A stretch of DNA of 6,496 bases from Psychromonas sp. (GCA_023145575.1 JAGLDN010000357.1:1-6496), one strand, 5' to 3'. Counted from the stretch's first letter, positions 1 to 5,775 are shown. Notes: generated by a model not told the origin, from the sequence alone. Program-made: numbers and translations.

Positions 1-212
1 AATAAAGACTTTAATTCCTAAATAGTTATTCTACATAGAGATTTTATAACAACGCGCCTTGGTACTAGTTGCCTTGCCCTGTGGTGCACAAGCTCGAAAA
101 CCAAGTCTGCGTTACAACAATCGAAAAGTGAACAACAATTACCTAATATTGCGCCTTGCTCTGATCATCGAACTTGAGTCTGACAAAGCATTTTTACGTC
201 ACATGTGTATAT
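1..212 (+). repeat. Dispersed repeat copy 1 (left part cut by window)
   Basis: This is a degenerate copy of a long repeat. Positions 1-97 align without gaps to the reverse complement of 3104-3200: the first 15 bases and ATTTTATAAC (41-50) are identical. GTTACAACAATCGAAAAGTG at 111-130 also matches, after a short length difference. The end, from about 145 (AATATTG, then CTCTGA and GTCTGA), aligns with 6254-6317 at about two thirds of positions over its first 34 bases, most differences being transitions. Relative to the copy at 2913-3200 it lacks a middle section. Nothing here looks coding. The left boundary may lie outside the window. Confidence 0.7.
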
Positions 213-240
213 AAAAGAATTAACATCTTTTGGTTAATTC
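211..240 (-). terminator. Second AT-rich hairpin with T-run
   Basis: GAATTAAC (217-224) and GTTAATTC (233-240) form a perfect 8-bp stem with an 8-base loop, followed on the minus strand by TTTTAT. It could back up the hairpin at 252-268. The same stem recurs in the repeat copy at 6189-6211, where one pair is a G-T wobble, so it may belong to the repeat and not to fabA. Confidence 0.35.
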
Positions 241-242
241 TA

Positions 243-268
243 CGGAAAAATGATTAGCTTCGCTAATC
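243..268 (-). terminator. Probable intrinsic terminator downstream of fabA
   Basis: On the minus strand a perfect 7-bp stem, GATTAGC/GCTAATC with a GAA loop (252-268), is followed by ATTTTTCC. It lies about 125 bases past the fabA stop, in the correct orientation. It is inside a dispersed repeat copy, so the terminator may have been supplied by the repeat. Stem strength is moderate because it is AT-rich. Confidence 0.5.
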
Positions 269-393
269 GTTGACATGTTGCGTATTCTTCTGAACATCGA
301 GTGCGAGCCTGATGTTTCATTTTTGCATCATATGATTATATCAGTAATTTGGGTAATATTGAATAACATTAAGACAGTAAATGTCAACAGTGC

Positions 394-933
394 CTAGAAG
401 TTATCGGTATCAATAAATAGACCAACTTTTAAGTCTTTTGCTGTGTAAATTACTTTACCATCAACTGCCAAAGTACCATCTGCAATTCCCATAATCAGAC
501 GGCGCATAATAATACGTTTTATAGTAATTGTGTAAGTTACTCTTTTAGACGTAGGCAGCACTTGGCCAGTAAATTTAACATTGCCGACACCGAGTGCACG
601 CCCTTTACCAAGTCCGCCACTCCAACCGAGAAAGAATCCAAGTAATTGCCACATTGCATCAAGGCCAAGACAACCTGGCATAACGGGATCTCCAAGGAAA
701 TGACAATTAAAAAACCATAATGATTTATCTATATCAAGATCTGCAATAATTTGACCTTTTTTATTCTCACCGCCATCAGACGTGATGCTGACAATACGAT
801 CTAGCATGAGCATATTATCAATCGGCAATTGGCAGTTTCCTTTACCAAATAATAGACCTTGGCCACATTTTACCAAATCTTCTTTTGTGTATAAATTAAT
901 TTTTTGTTTTTTTTGTGATGAGGTTTTTGTCAT
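394..933 (-). CDS. fabA: 3-hydroxydecanoyl-ACP dehydratase/isomerase FabA
   Basis: This cytosolic enzyme dehydrates 3-hydroxydecanoyl-ACP and isomerises the trans-2 product to cis-3-decenoyl-ACP, the branch point for unsaturated fatty acids in type II synthesis. The 179-residue protein aligns end to end with E. coli FabA (172 residues). The signature FNCHFLGDPVMPGCLGLDAM spans about residues 75-94, and the catalytic His78 and Asp92 have the usual 14-residue spacing (His70/Asp84 in E. coli). The FTGQVLP, RRLIMGIADG and DLKVGLF blocks are intact. The first eight or so residues are a Ser/Lys-rich extension. The ATG has a GAG 8 bases upstream as a weak ribosome binding site. It lies 77 bp after ycbZ on the same strand, so it may be read from that gene as well as from a promoter in the gap. 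The identification is secure. Confidence 0.97.
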   Translation of the reverse strand: MTKTSSQKKQKINLYTKEDLVKCGQGLLFGKGNCQLPIDNMLMLDRIVSITSDGGENKKGQIIADLDIDKSLWFFNCHFLGDPVMPGCLGLDAMWQLLGFFLGWSGGLGKGRALGVGNVKFTGQVLPTSKRVTYTITIKRIIMRRLIMGIADGTLAVDGKVIYTAKDLKVGLFIDTDNF

Positions 934-1010
934 TTAATTCTCAATATTAGTCTTTGTATTTTGAATGTGACTTTAACATTAATAACACCTTAGCTACAAT
1001 CTATTATTAT
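934..1010 (-). promoter_or_regulatory. ycbZ-fabA intergenic region
   Basis: These 77 bp contain the fabA ribosome binding region and, if fabA has its own promoter, that promoter. On the minus strand there is a TTGTAG followed 17 bases later by TTAAAG, a poor match to sigma-70 hexamers. I see no FadR or FabR operator I could defend and no terminator for ycbZ, so read-through from ycbZ into fabA is plausible. Confidence 0.3.
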
Positions 1011-2654
1011 TTAACGGAAAAAAGAAAATAATTTACAAATATAGCTCGAGCTGTCGCTTTGGTCATTTTTTTGTAATGTGTTAATACGTTCATTAATTAA
1101 TTTAATGATTTCTTCGAATGTAGTTTCCAATGCTATTGGAAAAGCCTGATTACAATGCTCAATCCCAAAAATATTGATTTTATCATCATTAATAAGCTCA
1201 AGAGTCTCTATTTCAAGCATTAAATTAACTTGGTTTGCTTTGGGCATTAAAATAGTGACAGGATCATTTAATAGCCCTAATTGAAATAAACGAACAACTG
1301 CTTTTATTTTGTGATTGATCCCGCCAATTGCAAGCACATTACCATGTTGATCTAGTGCGCCAGTTACAAATAAATTTTGTTGGATTGGTAGGTGAGAATA
1401 ACAAGATGTTGTAGCAAGTAATACAGCTAAGGATGCGCTATCACCGTCACTTTCTTGATATGACTGTTCAAAAACAATATTACAAGAAAACGGAAAATTT
1501 ACAATGTGTGTAAAAAAATGATTGAGATAACCTTGAACAATTAACGTACTCTTAGCATGTATATTGCCTGCTAGTTCGACTTTCCTTTCAACATCAATAA
1601 TTTCCCCATCTCCAATCATGTCACTTGCAGATATTCTAAATATTTCACCAAATTCTGTGGGTGAGCCAATGAGCTCTACGACGGACAAACCATTTATTTG
1701 CCCAATCTTTTTATTTGAAAATTGCAAGTTTATTTGTTTTTCTATGAGTGCTTGTTCACTAAACATTCTTGCTTGAGATTGAGCCTCATCTTGAATATGA
1801 AGGACTGATTCAATATCTTTATCACTTATCATTTCTGTATGTTCGTTAAAAAGCTGTGCATAATGTAAAACATTTTCAATTAATCTCGGCGCGAAAAGAA
1901 GCCTTTTTTGGTGTTCACATTGAGATGAAAGATAATGGAAAAGTGCCTTATATCCATCTTTATTTAAGGGTTTTATGTTTTTTTGTTGAATTAATGTACT
2001 GCAAAATGATTTCATATGTTGAATATTACTGTCTGTTGAAATTAAATCCCTCGGTAGTTCAATAAACAATGACGCGACTTGTGTAAATTCTGGATCAATT
2101 TGAGTTAATTCATCGATTTGAAAACGATTTGATACTAAAATAATTTTTGTGGACAAATATGTCTCACTTGTTTCAAGCTTTCCTTTAAAGCGTTCAGCGT
2201 TTAGCGCTGATTTTATTGATATATTCTTACAAATCAAACAAGATTTCAATAAAAACCATAATTTTGGATTACTCAGCATAGGGCTGATATGCAACGTTAA
2301 AACACCATTATCTAACTGGTGTAAAATACCAGTTATTAATTCTGTTTTATCATTTTTATGGATTACTAAACGGCCGAATAAGCTTTCTTGATCATAATCT
2401 TGTAATGTTTTTAAAGGTAAACTTTTTAAATTAGCTTCGATAACTGCTTGTGATGCAGACCATTTATTCGAATTAAAAATTAGCAATGATTGTGGTAATT
2501 TAATAAAGTCCTTTAACAAATTAGATACAATAGGGAAAAGCGTCTGAAGTTGATTTTCATTTATATGAGGCAATGATAGCGCTAAAGAGAAGTCGTTGGA
2601 GCATTCTTCTTTGGTAAAACGTATTACTTGATCTGTTTGCAAATTTAGCACCAT
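1011..2654 (-). CDS. ycbZ: Lon-related protease, YcbZ family
   Basis: A 547-residue Lon-related peptidase (E. coli YcbZ is about 586). The C-terminal half, about residues 300-525, is a Lon proteolytic domain. IGQINGLSVVEL opens it, followed by ERKVELAGNIHAKS, then ESDGDSAS holding the nucleophile Ser406, then GGINHKIKAV holding Lys449. The Ser-Lys spacing of 43 equals that of E. coli Lon (679/722), so the dyad looks intact. The N-terminal half resembles the LonB/YcbZ AAA region only in outline (SLFGRL near 91-96, then an HQLDNGVL block). There is no Walker A P-loop, and the Walker B acidic pair is replaced by LTLHIS. The tail is aromatic (FSFFR). The ATG has no good Shine-Dalgarno sequence. 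Substrates and ATP use are unknown. No matP gene lies upstream, unlike in E. coli. Confidence 0.93.
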   Translation of the reverse strand: MVLNLQTDQVIRFTKEECSNDFSLALSLPHINENQLQTLFPIVSNLLKDFIKLPQSLLIFNSNKWSASQAVIEANLKSLPLKTLQDYDQESLFGRLVIHKNDKTELITGILHQLDNGVLTLHISPMLSNPKLWFLLKSCLICKNISIKSALNAERFKGKLETSETYLSTKIILVSNRFQIDELTQIDPEFTQVASLFIELPRDLISTDSNIQHMKSFCSTLIQQKNIKPLNKDGYKALFHYLSSQCEHQKRLLFAPRLIENVLHYAQLFNEHTEMISDKDIESVLHIQDEAQSQARMFSEQALIEKQINLQFSNKKIGQINGLSVVELIGSPTEFGEIFRISASDMIGDGEIIDVERKVELAGNIHAKSTLIVQGYLNHFFTHIVNFPFSCNIVFEQSYQESDGDSASLAVLLATTSCYSHLPIQQNLFVTGALDQHGNVLAIGGINHKIKAVVRLFQLGLLNDPVTILMPKANQVNLMLEIETLELINDDKINIFGIEHCNQAFPIALETTFEEIIKLINERINTLQKNDQSDSSSYICKLFSFFR

Positions 2655-2802
2655 TTCAATTTTATAAGGATTAAAAGATTATATTCAAGTGTGAGCTAAT
2701 AATTCATTGAAATCCGGAGTGTACTTGGCAGATTCAACGATGAGGTATATAACCGTTAAGTGGCTGTTACAGCATGTACACAGCGATTAATTTAGCTAGA
2801 AT

Positions 2803-2830
2803 ATTATACTTTAATTTTTTTCGTGGTCTA
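2803..2830 (-). promoter_or_regulatory. Candidate sigma-70 promoter for ycbZ
   Basis: On the minus strand a TAGACC (2825-2830) is followed after 16 bases by a perfect TATAAT (2803-2808), pointing at ycbZ with a leader of about 140 bases. A second TATAAT lies at 2678-2683, closer to the gene, but has only a weak -35 partner. Such hexamers arise often by chance in AT-rich spacers. Confidence 0.35.
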
Positions 2831-2912
2831 TCGTTTAATTATTAAAATAATTTCCTTAATTTTTAGAGGATGCTCTTTTTGAAATCATCTTCTTTTAAAA
2901 AATTATACCGTA

Positions 2913-3200
2913 ATACACCCATGTCACTTCAAAATGAAAATAAGAAACGAACTCGGTATACAGAATAAAAACAATATTGGACCTATCAACGCTTAGCAGC
3001 GCTTATCGTTAATCGGTATAATTAATGAAAAAATATTAATTATCGGATTGGTTATTCACTTTTCAATTGTTGTAACGTGTGGCGGCCTTGTTTGCATAAT
3101 AAGTCGAGTTACCGCACCAACGGGTTTGGTTACTTGCACCAATCAACAAAGTTATAAAATTTCTACTTAGCGCAACGAGTTAAGGATTAAAGTCTTTATT
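2913..3200 (-). repeat. Dispersed repeat copy 3, longest, inverted
   Basis: The fullest copy, about 288 bp, in the opposite orientation to the copy at 1-212. Read on the minus strand it starts with AATAAAGACTTTAAT (3186-3200), has ATTTTATAAC (3151-3160) and GTTACAACAATTGAAAAGTG (near 3058-3077). A 9-bp perfect inverted repeat follows (3018-3026/3035-3043, 8-base loop), then GTTGATAGGTCCAATATTG (2972-2990). This last block matches 6238-6256 except for one base. With its counterpart at 1-212 it flanks the fabA-ycbZ pair as an inverted pair. Confidence 0.7.
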
Positions 3201-3223
3201 TTAATTCGACCTTAGGTGATTTT

Positions 3224-3286
3224 ATGTCTCGTATTTTGAAACAATTTACCGATCTGACGTTGCATTTCGAAAGCGCATGGGTATAG
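3224..3286 (+). CDS. Possible 20-residue small ORF with good ribosome binding site
   Basis: ATG at 3224 is preceded by AGGTGA (3215-3220) at a near-ideal distance and opens MSRILKQFTDLTLHFESAWV before TAG. The peptide is not repetitive. I do not recognise it. It may be the start of a gene lost when the neighbouring sequence was rearranged, a genuine small protein, or chance. It is convergent with the paralogue gene at 3320-4126. Confidence 0.25.
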   Translation: MSRILKQFTDLTLHFESAWV

Positions 3287-3319
3287 TAAGATTTATTATT
3301 GAAGATCATGGGTATATTC

Positions 3320-4126
3320 TTACCACTTTTTTTTATTTTGGAAAATATTGTCTACGCATAGTTCATCTTTTTTTTCTGGCGTTTTTTGTTGTTTATTTTT
3401 GTTTTCAGTATTTACATTGACATTGACATTGGCATCTACATTTGCAGTCGCTTTCATTTTAATGTCATTTTGCATCTTCAATAATTGATTTTTTTTGCCA
3501 ACTAAATACTCATCTGGATCCCTAATCGAGACTAATGATTTTAGAAGTTTAGTAATAATGTTAGAGGCTATCATATCCTGTTTTTGTGCGTTTGCTTGAA
3601 TGATTTTTAGGAGTCCATTTTGTAAATGAATTTTCAGTTGTATCATTTCCATTCGATAATTTTCTGCAACATAAATGTCTGTTTTAATTTTTCCTTTTGA
3701 ATGTTCAGAGCCAATGATGGCACATATTTTTTTTGCTGCTTGCAACATGTCAATCGTTGCTTTGTCAGTATTTAGCGCATTGAAAACATCTTCAGAGGGG
3801 CATTGATAATTCGCGCGGATTGCACTTAATTGTACATTTGTATTTTTTAAATGTTCAATAATTGTTTGATCCTCTGGCGAGTTCTTCAACATTAAGAGCA
3901 ATGCATTTCGAATGCGTTGTTGCATAATAATAAGCAATGTTTTGCTAAAGGGAATATTTGCTGTATTAACTAATAACTCATCAACTTCGTTGACAATTGC
4001 TTTTTGTTTAGCAGTCGCAATTCTGAGATTAGCTGCAAGTTTATCTTTATATTGCTGGATAACATTGTATCCGATTAAAACAATTAAAAGTAAGGCAATT
4101 AAGCTAATAATTAATGGGGTGGTCAT
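3320..4126 (-). CDS. Membrane-anchored hypothetical protein, paralogue 1
   Basis: A 268-residue protein of unknown function. Residues 4-20 form one strongly hydrophobic helix with no charge and no obvious signal-peptidase site, so an N-terminal membrane anchor is likely. Residues 25-224 are mostly helical and charged, with landmarks PSEDVF (110-115), SEHSKGKI (140-147), AENYRMEMIQLKIHLQNG (154-171) and ITKLLKSL (191-198). Residues 225-255 are a low-complexity linker with a Val-Asn run (229-239) and a Lys/Gln-rich part. The protein ends in DNIFQNKKKW, which looks like a conserved tail. It is the downstream member of a tandem pair with the gene at 4316-5296, 189 bp away, and has its own copy of the conserved upstream block. 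The start aligns with that of its partner, and GAG lies 11 bases upstream. I do not recognise the family well enough to name it. Confidence 0.85.
   Translation of the reverse strand: MTTPLIISLIALLLIVLIGYNVIQQYKDKLAANLRIATAKQKAIVNEVDELLVNTANIPFSKTLLIIMQQRIRNALLLMLKNSPEDQTIIEHLKNTNVQLSAIRANYQCPSEDVFNALNTDKATIDMLQAAKKICAIIGSEHSKGKIKTDIYVAENYRMEMIQLKIHLQNGLLKIIQANAQKQDMIASNIITKLLKSLVSIRDPDEYLVGKKNQLLKMQNDIKMKATANVDANVNVNVNTENKNKQQKTPEKKDELCVDNIFQNKKKW
3410..3443 (-). repeat. 6-bp microrepeat coding for Val-Asn
   Basis: Three perfect ACATTG units (plus strand, 3414-3431) are followed by two degenerate ones. They encode the Val-Asn run at residues 229-239 of the first paralogue. The run sits at the same point, just after the QNDIKM/QNEIKM block, as the 30-bp array in the second paralogue. 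Confidence 0.8.
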
Positions 4127-4197
4127 ATATAAGCGATCTCATATAAATTTATATTAAAGATAACTTTAGCAATATTGAATATAAATGCAAGTAATTC
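4127..4197 (-). promoter_or_regulatory. Conserved upstream block of paralogue 1
   Basis: These 71 bases end at the ATG of the gene at 3320-4126. They match the corresponding 71 bases before the second paralogue without a gap, at about 55 positions by eye. Best conserved are a TTGCATTTATATT stretch, TAAAGTTA, and TGAGAT 9 bases before the ATG. TTGCAT could be a -35 element, but no -10 hexamer at a standard distance is convincing. Retention after duplication suggests a promoter or translation control element. Confidence 0.5.
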
Positions 4198-4315
4198 CCG
4201 AAATATAGTCGATACTGAAATGATTTTTCCATGTTATTTCACTCTGTTTATCTGAGTTTTGATCTTGAGGATAAATGTTTAATTTACTAGAAACGTTACG
4301 GGTTGTTATCAAGTT
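4198..4315. other. Spacer between the two paralogues
   Basis: This is the rest of the 189-bp gap, between the stop of the upstream gene and the conserved block of the downstream one. I see no convincing hairpin with a T-run on either strand, so transcripts of the upstream gene may continue into the downstream one. Confidence 0.4.
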
Positions 4316-5296
4316 TTAAGTGCTAAAATCACTACTTCTCTTATTTTGGAAAATATCTTCTTTATCTGGCTCATCATTTATTGCTTTTTCTAGTTGAGGC
4401 GTTTCTTGTTGTTGTTCTTGTAGCTCATGTACTTCGTGTTGTTGTTCTTGTTGCTCATGTACTTCGTGTTGTTGTTCTTGTTGCTCAGGTACTTCGTGTT
4501 GTTGTTCTTGTTGCTCAGGTACTTCTTGTTGTTGTTCTTGTAGCTCATGTATTTCTTGTTGTTGTTCTTGTAGCTCAGGTACTTCTTGTTGTTGTCGTTG
4601 TTGGATCCTATTTTCATAGGAGATCATTTTTATTTCATTTTGTATTTGGAATAATTGACTTTTTTTGGTGAGCAAATACTTATCTGGATTTGAAACAGAG
4701 GATAACTTTTTTAGGAGTTTAGTAATCATGTATGAAGCACTATCAGTTTGTCTTAATGCTTTTGCTTTCATTATTTTTGATATGCCATTTTGTAAATGAA
4801 TTTTGAGTTGGATTATTTCTATGCGACGATTCTCGGCAAGAAAAGTTTCTGTTTCTATTTTACCTTTTGTATGTTCAGATTGAATTATTGCGGATATTTT
4901 TTTACTTTTTTGTAACATATCAAGCATTTCTTTTTCGGAAGGTGGCAGATAGAAAGTATCTTCACTGGGGGATTTATAATTTACGTGGATTAATTTTAGT
5001 TGCTCGGTTGTATGGTCTAAATGTTCACGAACAGCTTCATCTGTTGGTGACCTATTTAATATGATAGCCAATGCATTTATAATGCGTTGCAACATTATAA
5101 TAAGCAATGGTTTGTTCAAGGGGATATTCCCTGTATTACTCAATAGCTCAGTAACTTCCTTGATAATTGCATTTTGCTGAGTAATAGCAATTTTATTGTC
5201 AATTGCAAGTTTCTCTTGATATTGTAGATAAATATTGTATCCGATTAAAAGTATTAATGAAAAGGCGATTAATCCTAAGATCACGGGGATGTTCAT
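4316..5296 (-). CDS. Membrane-anchored hypothetical protein, paralogue 2, Q-rich repeats
   Basis: A 326-residue paralogue of the protein at 3320-4126, aligning without gaps over residues 1-224 (about 125 identities by eye). It shares the N-terminal membrane helix (4-20), PSEDTF, SEHTKGKIE, AENRRIEIIQLKIHLQNG and ITKLLKKL. Residues 232-301 are seven Gln/Glu-rich decapeptides (consensus EVPEQQEQQH). The tail reads DIFQNKRSSDFST instead of the NKKKW end of the partner, probably after a one-base frameshift. I chose the ATG at 5294-5296: MNIP aligns with MTTP of the partner, whose codon at the alternative upstream TTG (5300-5302) is TTA and not a start. It is transcribed towards the partner, and the shared upstream block suggests each gene has its own promoter. 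The function is unknown. Confidence 0.83.
   Translation of the reverse strand: MNIPVILGLIAFSLILLIGYNIYLQYQEKLAIDNKIAITQQNAIIKEVTELLSNTGNIPLNKPLLIIMLQRIINALAIILNRSPTDEAVREHLDHTTEQLKLIHVNYKSPSEDTFYLPPSEKEMLDMLQKSKKISAIIQSEHTKGKIETETFLAENRRIEIIQLKIHLQNGISKIMKAKALRQTDSASYMITKLLKKLSSVSNPDKYLLTKKSQLFQIQNEIKMISYENRIQQRQQQEVPELQEQQQEIHELQEQQQEVPEQQEQQHEVPEQQEQQHEVHEQQEQQHEVHELQEQQQETPQLEKAINDEPDKEDIFQNKRSSDFST
4399..4608 (-). repeat. 30-bp tandem repeat, about 7 units, in frame
   Basis: Seven 30-bp units run back to back inside the gene at 4316-5296, starting at 4399, 4429, 4459, 4489, 4519, 4549 and 4579; the last decays near its end. Each codes for ten residues, with the variable positions mainly V/I, P/H, Q/L and H/Q. 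As the unit is a multiple of three, copy gain or loss keeps the frame. All other frames across it are also open, so the ORFs seen there on both strands are shadows. Neighbouring units are nearly identical, which suggests recent expansion. Confidence 0.95.
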
Positions 5297-5367
5297 ATAC
5301 AAATAATCTCAAATAAAGTTGTATTAATATTAACTTTACCTATCTTTAATATAAATGCAAATAATTG
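5297..5367 (-). promoter_or_regulatory. Conserved upstream block of paralogue 2
   Basis: The partner of the block at 4127-4197, ending at the ATG of the gene at 4316-5296. It has the same TTGCATTTATATT, TAAAGTTA and TTTGAGAT elements at the same distances. It contains the TTG at 5300-5302 that could be mistaken for a start. Confidence 0.5.
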
Positions 5368-5408
5368 GTGTCAATAGGAAGATATAACCCACGGTAAGAT
5401 AATTTTAA

Positions 5409-5490
5409 ATCACTTTTTTTTGAAATCAATCAAACTTTCACCTAATGCGCAGCAGGGCAGAGCAACTCGTACCAATTGACAAAGTTATAA
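5409..5490 (-). repeat. Dispersed repeat copy 4, short fragment
   Basis: Read on the minus strand, TTATAACTTTGT is followed by a section close to positions 44-90 of the first copy (GGTAC, AGTTGC and GCCCTG shared in register). It ends with a weaker AAAAGTGA match. The fragment lies about 130 bp before the recombinase remnant at 5626. Confidence 0.5.
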
Positions 5491-5526
5491 CGTACTGTCC
5501 CATAAGAAGGAGACTTAGAATGACTA

Positions 5527-5564
5527 GTTGAACATCGCGCTACGCGACATAAAAACAATTCAAC
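5527..5564 (+). repeat. Nested hairpin ahead of the recombinase remnant
   Basis: TCGCG (5535-5539) and CGCGA (5543-5547) pair around a 3-base loop; outside them GTTGAA (5527-5532) pairs with TTCAAC (5559-5564). This GC-rich stem is unusual in such an AT-rich spacer. It lies 60-100 bases before the recombinase start and may be the end or regulatory hairpin of the element that carried it. Confidence 0.45.
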
Positions 5565-5625
5565 ATCCATGCTTCTATTAATGCATCACAACTATTTAGT
5601 GGCGCTTTTAATAGGAGTATAAACC

Positions 5626-5775
5626 ATGAACTCACAACACCAACGCCATTTCGATTATCTTTATCAACAACATTTAAAAACCTCACACTTCAAGGTATGC
5701 GCCTTGTGGGGTGTTAGTTCGGTTTTTTTTATGAAAAGAAGGCAAGATTGTGCACAGAAATCGAAAACAGAATAA
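5626..5775 (+). pseudogene. Truncated tyrosine-recombinase (integrase) start
   Basis: A well-formed start: AGGAG (5613-5617), 8 bases, then ATG. The first 19 residues, MNSQHQRHFDYLYQQHLKT, resemble the N-terminus of tyrosine recombinases found with transposable elements in marine gammaproteobacteria, which continue like LKLQGKRPKTIDAYSRAVRR. Here a frame change after codon 19 is needed: the next frame reads LTLQGMR, as expected if one base is missing near 5682. Homology then stops at about 5701. The frame as it stands runs on to a TAA at 5773 (49 residues). No SAM-like fold or catalytic region remains. The family call rests on remembered sequences of a short segment. Confidence 0.5.
5685..5730 (+). 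terminator. Possible hairpin and T8 run in the recombinase remnant
   Basis: CAAGG (5691-5695) pairs with CCTTG (5702-5706), and ACAC (5685-5688) can pair with GTGT (5711-5714) outside it. Eight Ts follow at 5723-5730. The gap between stem and T-run is longer than in a standard intrinsic terminator, so the activity is doubtful. Confidence 0.25.

Larger units (their letters stand above)
208..341 (+). repeat. Dispersed repeat copy 2, partial, in tandem with copy 1
   Basis: This holds the right half of the repeat only: an inverted-repeat section (ATTAAC/GTTAAT) followed by a section ending in CTGATGTTTCAT. It aligns with 6181-6317. Its last 64 bases (278-341) also align without gaps with 149-212, making a tandem pair with a 129-bp period. 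The remaining bases 342-393, up to the fabA stop, show nothing recognisable. Confidence 0.65.
2655..3319. other. 665-bp spacer upstream of ycbZ
   Basis: From the ycbZ side it holds the ycbZ leader and candidate promoters (to about 2830), about 80 bp with nothing recognisable, the inverted repeat copy (2913-3200), and the small ORF at 3224-3286. A 10-bp direct repeat CATGGGTATA occurs at 3276-3285 and 3307-3316, the second copy just past the end of the paralogue gene. No terminator is visible for that gene. Confidence 0.5.

Noticed and set aside
1..212. Integron attC site, suggested by the TTATAAC and GTTACAAC blocks
   Set aside because: The blocks do not fit the RYYYAAC/GTTRRRY core sites, and no integron integrase or cassette is present.
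1564..2391. Three plus-strand ORFs of 69-80 residues within ycbZ
   Set aside because: They are antisense to a well-supported protease gene and have no recognisable product.
2913..3043. Riboswitch or leader structure in the ycbZ upstream region, from the 9-bp perfect inverted repeat at 3018-3043
   Set aside because: It lies in a dispersed repeat copy about 360 bp from ycbZ, is purely A/T, and matches no aptamer I know.
4399..4608. CRISPR array, because of regular 30-bp periodicity
   Set aside because: There are no unique spacers; units abut directly and code in frame for a decapeptide.
4381..4671. Long open frames on both strands across the 30-bp array (96 residues plus, 75 residues minus)
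   Set aside because: They are repetitive by-products of an in-frame tandem repeat whose period is a multiple of three; the real frame is set by the membrane-protein gene and its paralogue.
5297..5302. TTG at 5300-5302 as the start of the second paralogue
   Set aside because: The paralogue has TTA at the same place and its ATG aligns with the ATG at 5294-5296.
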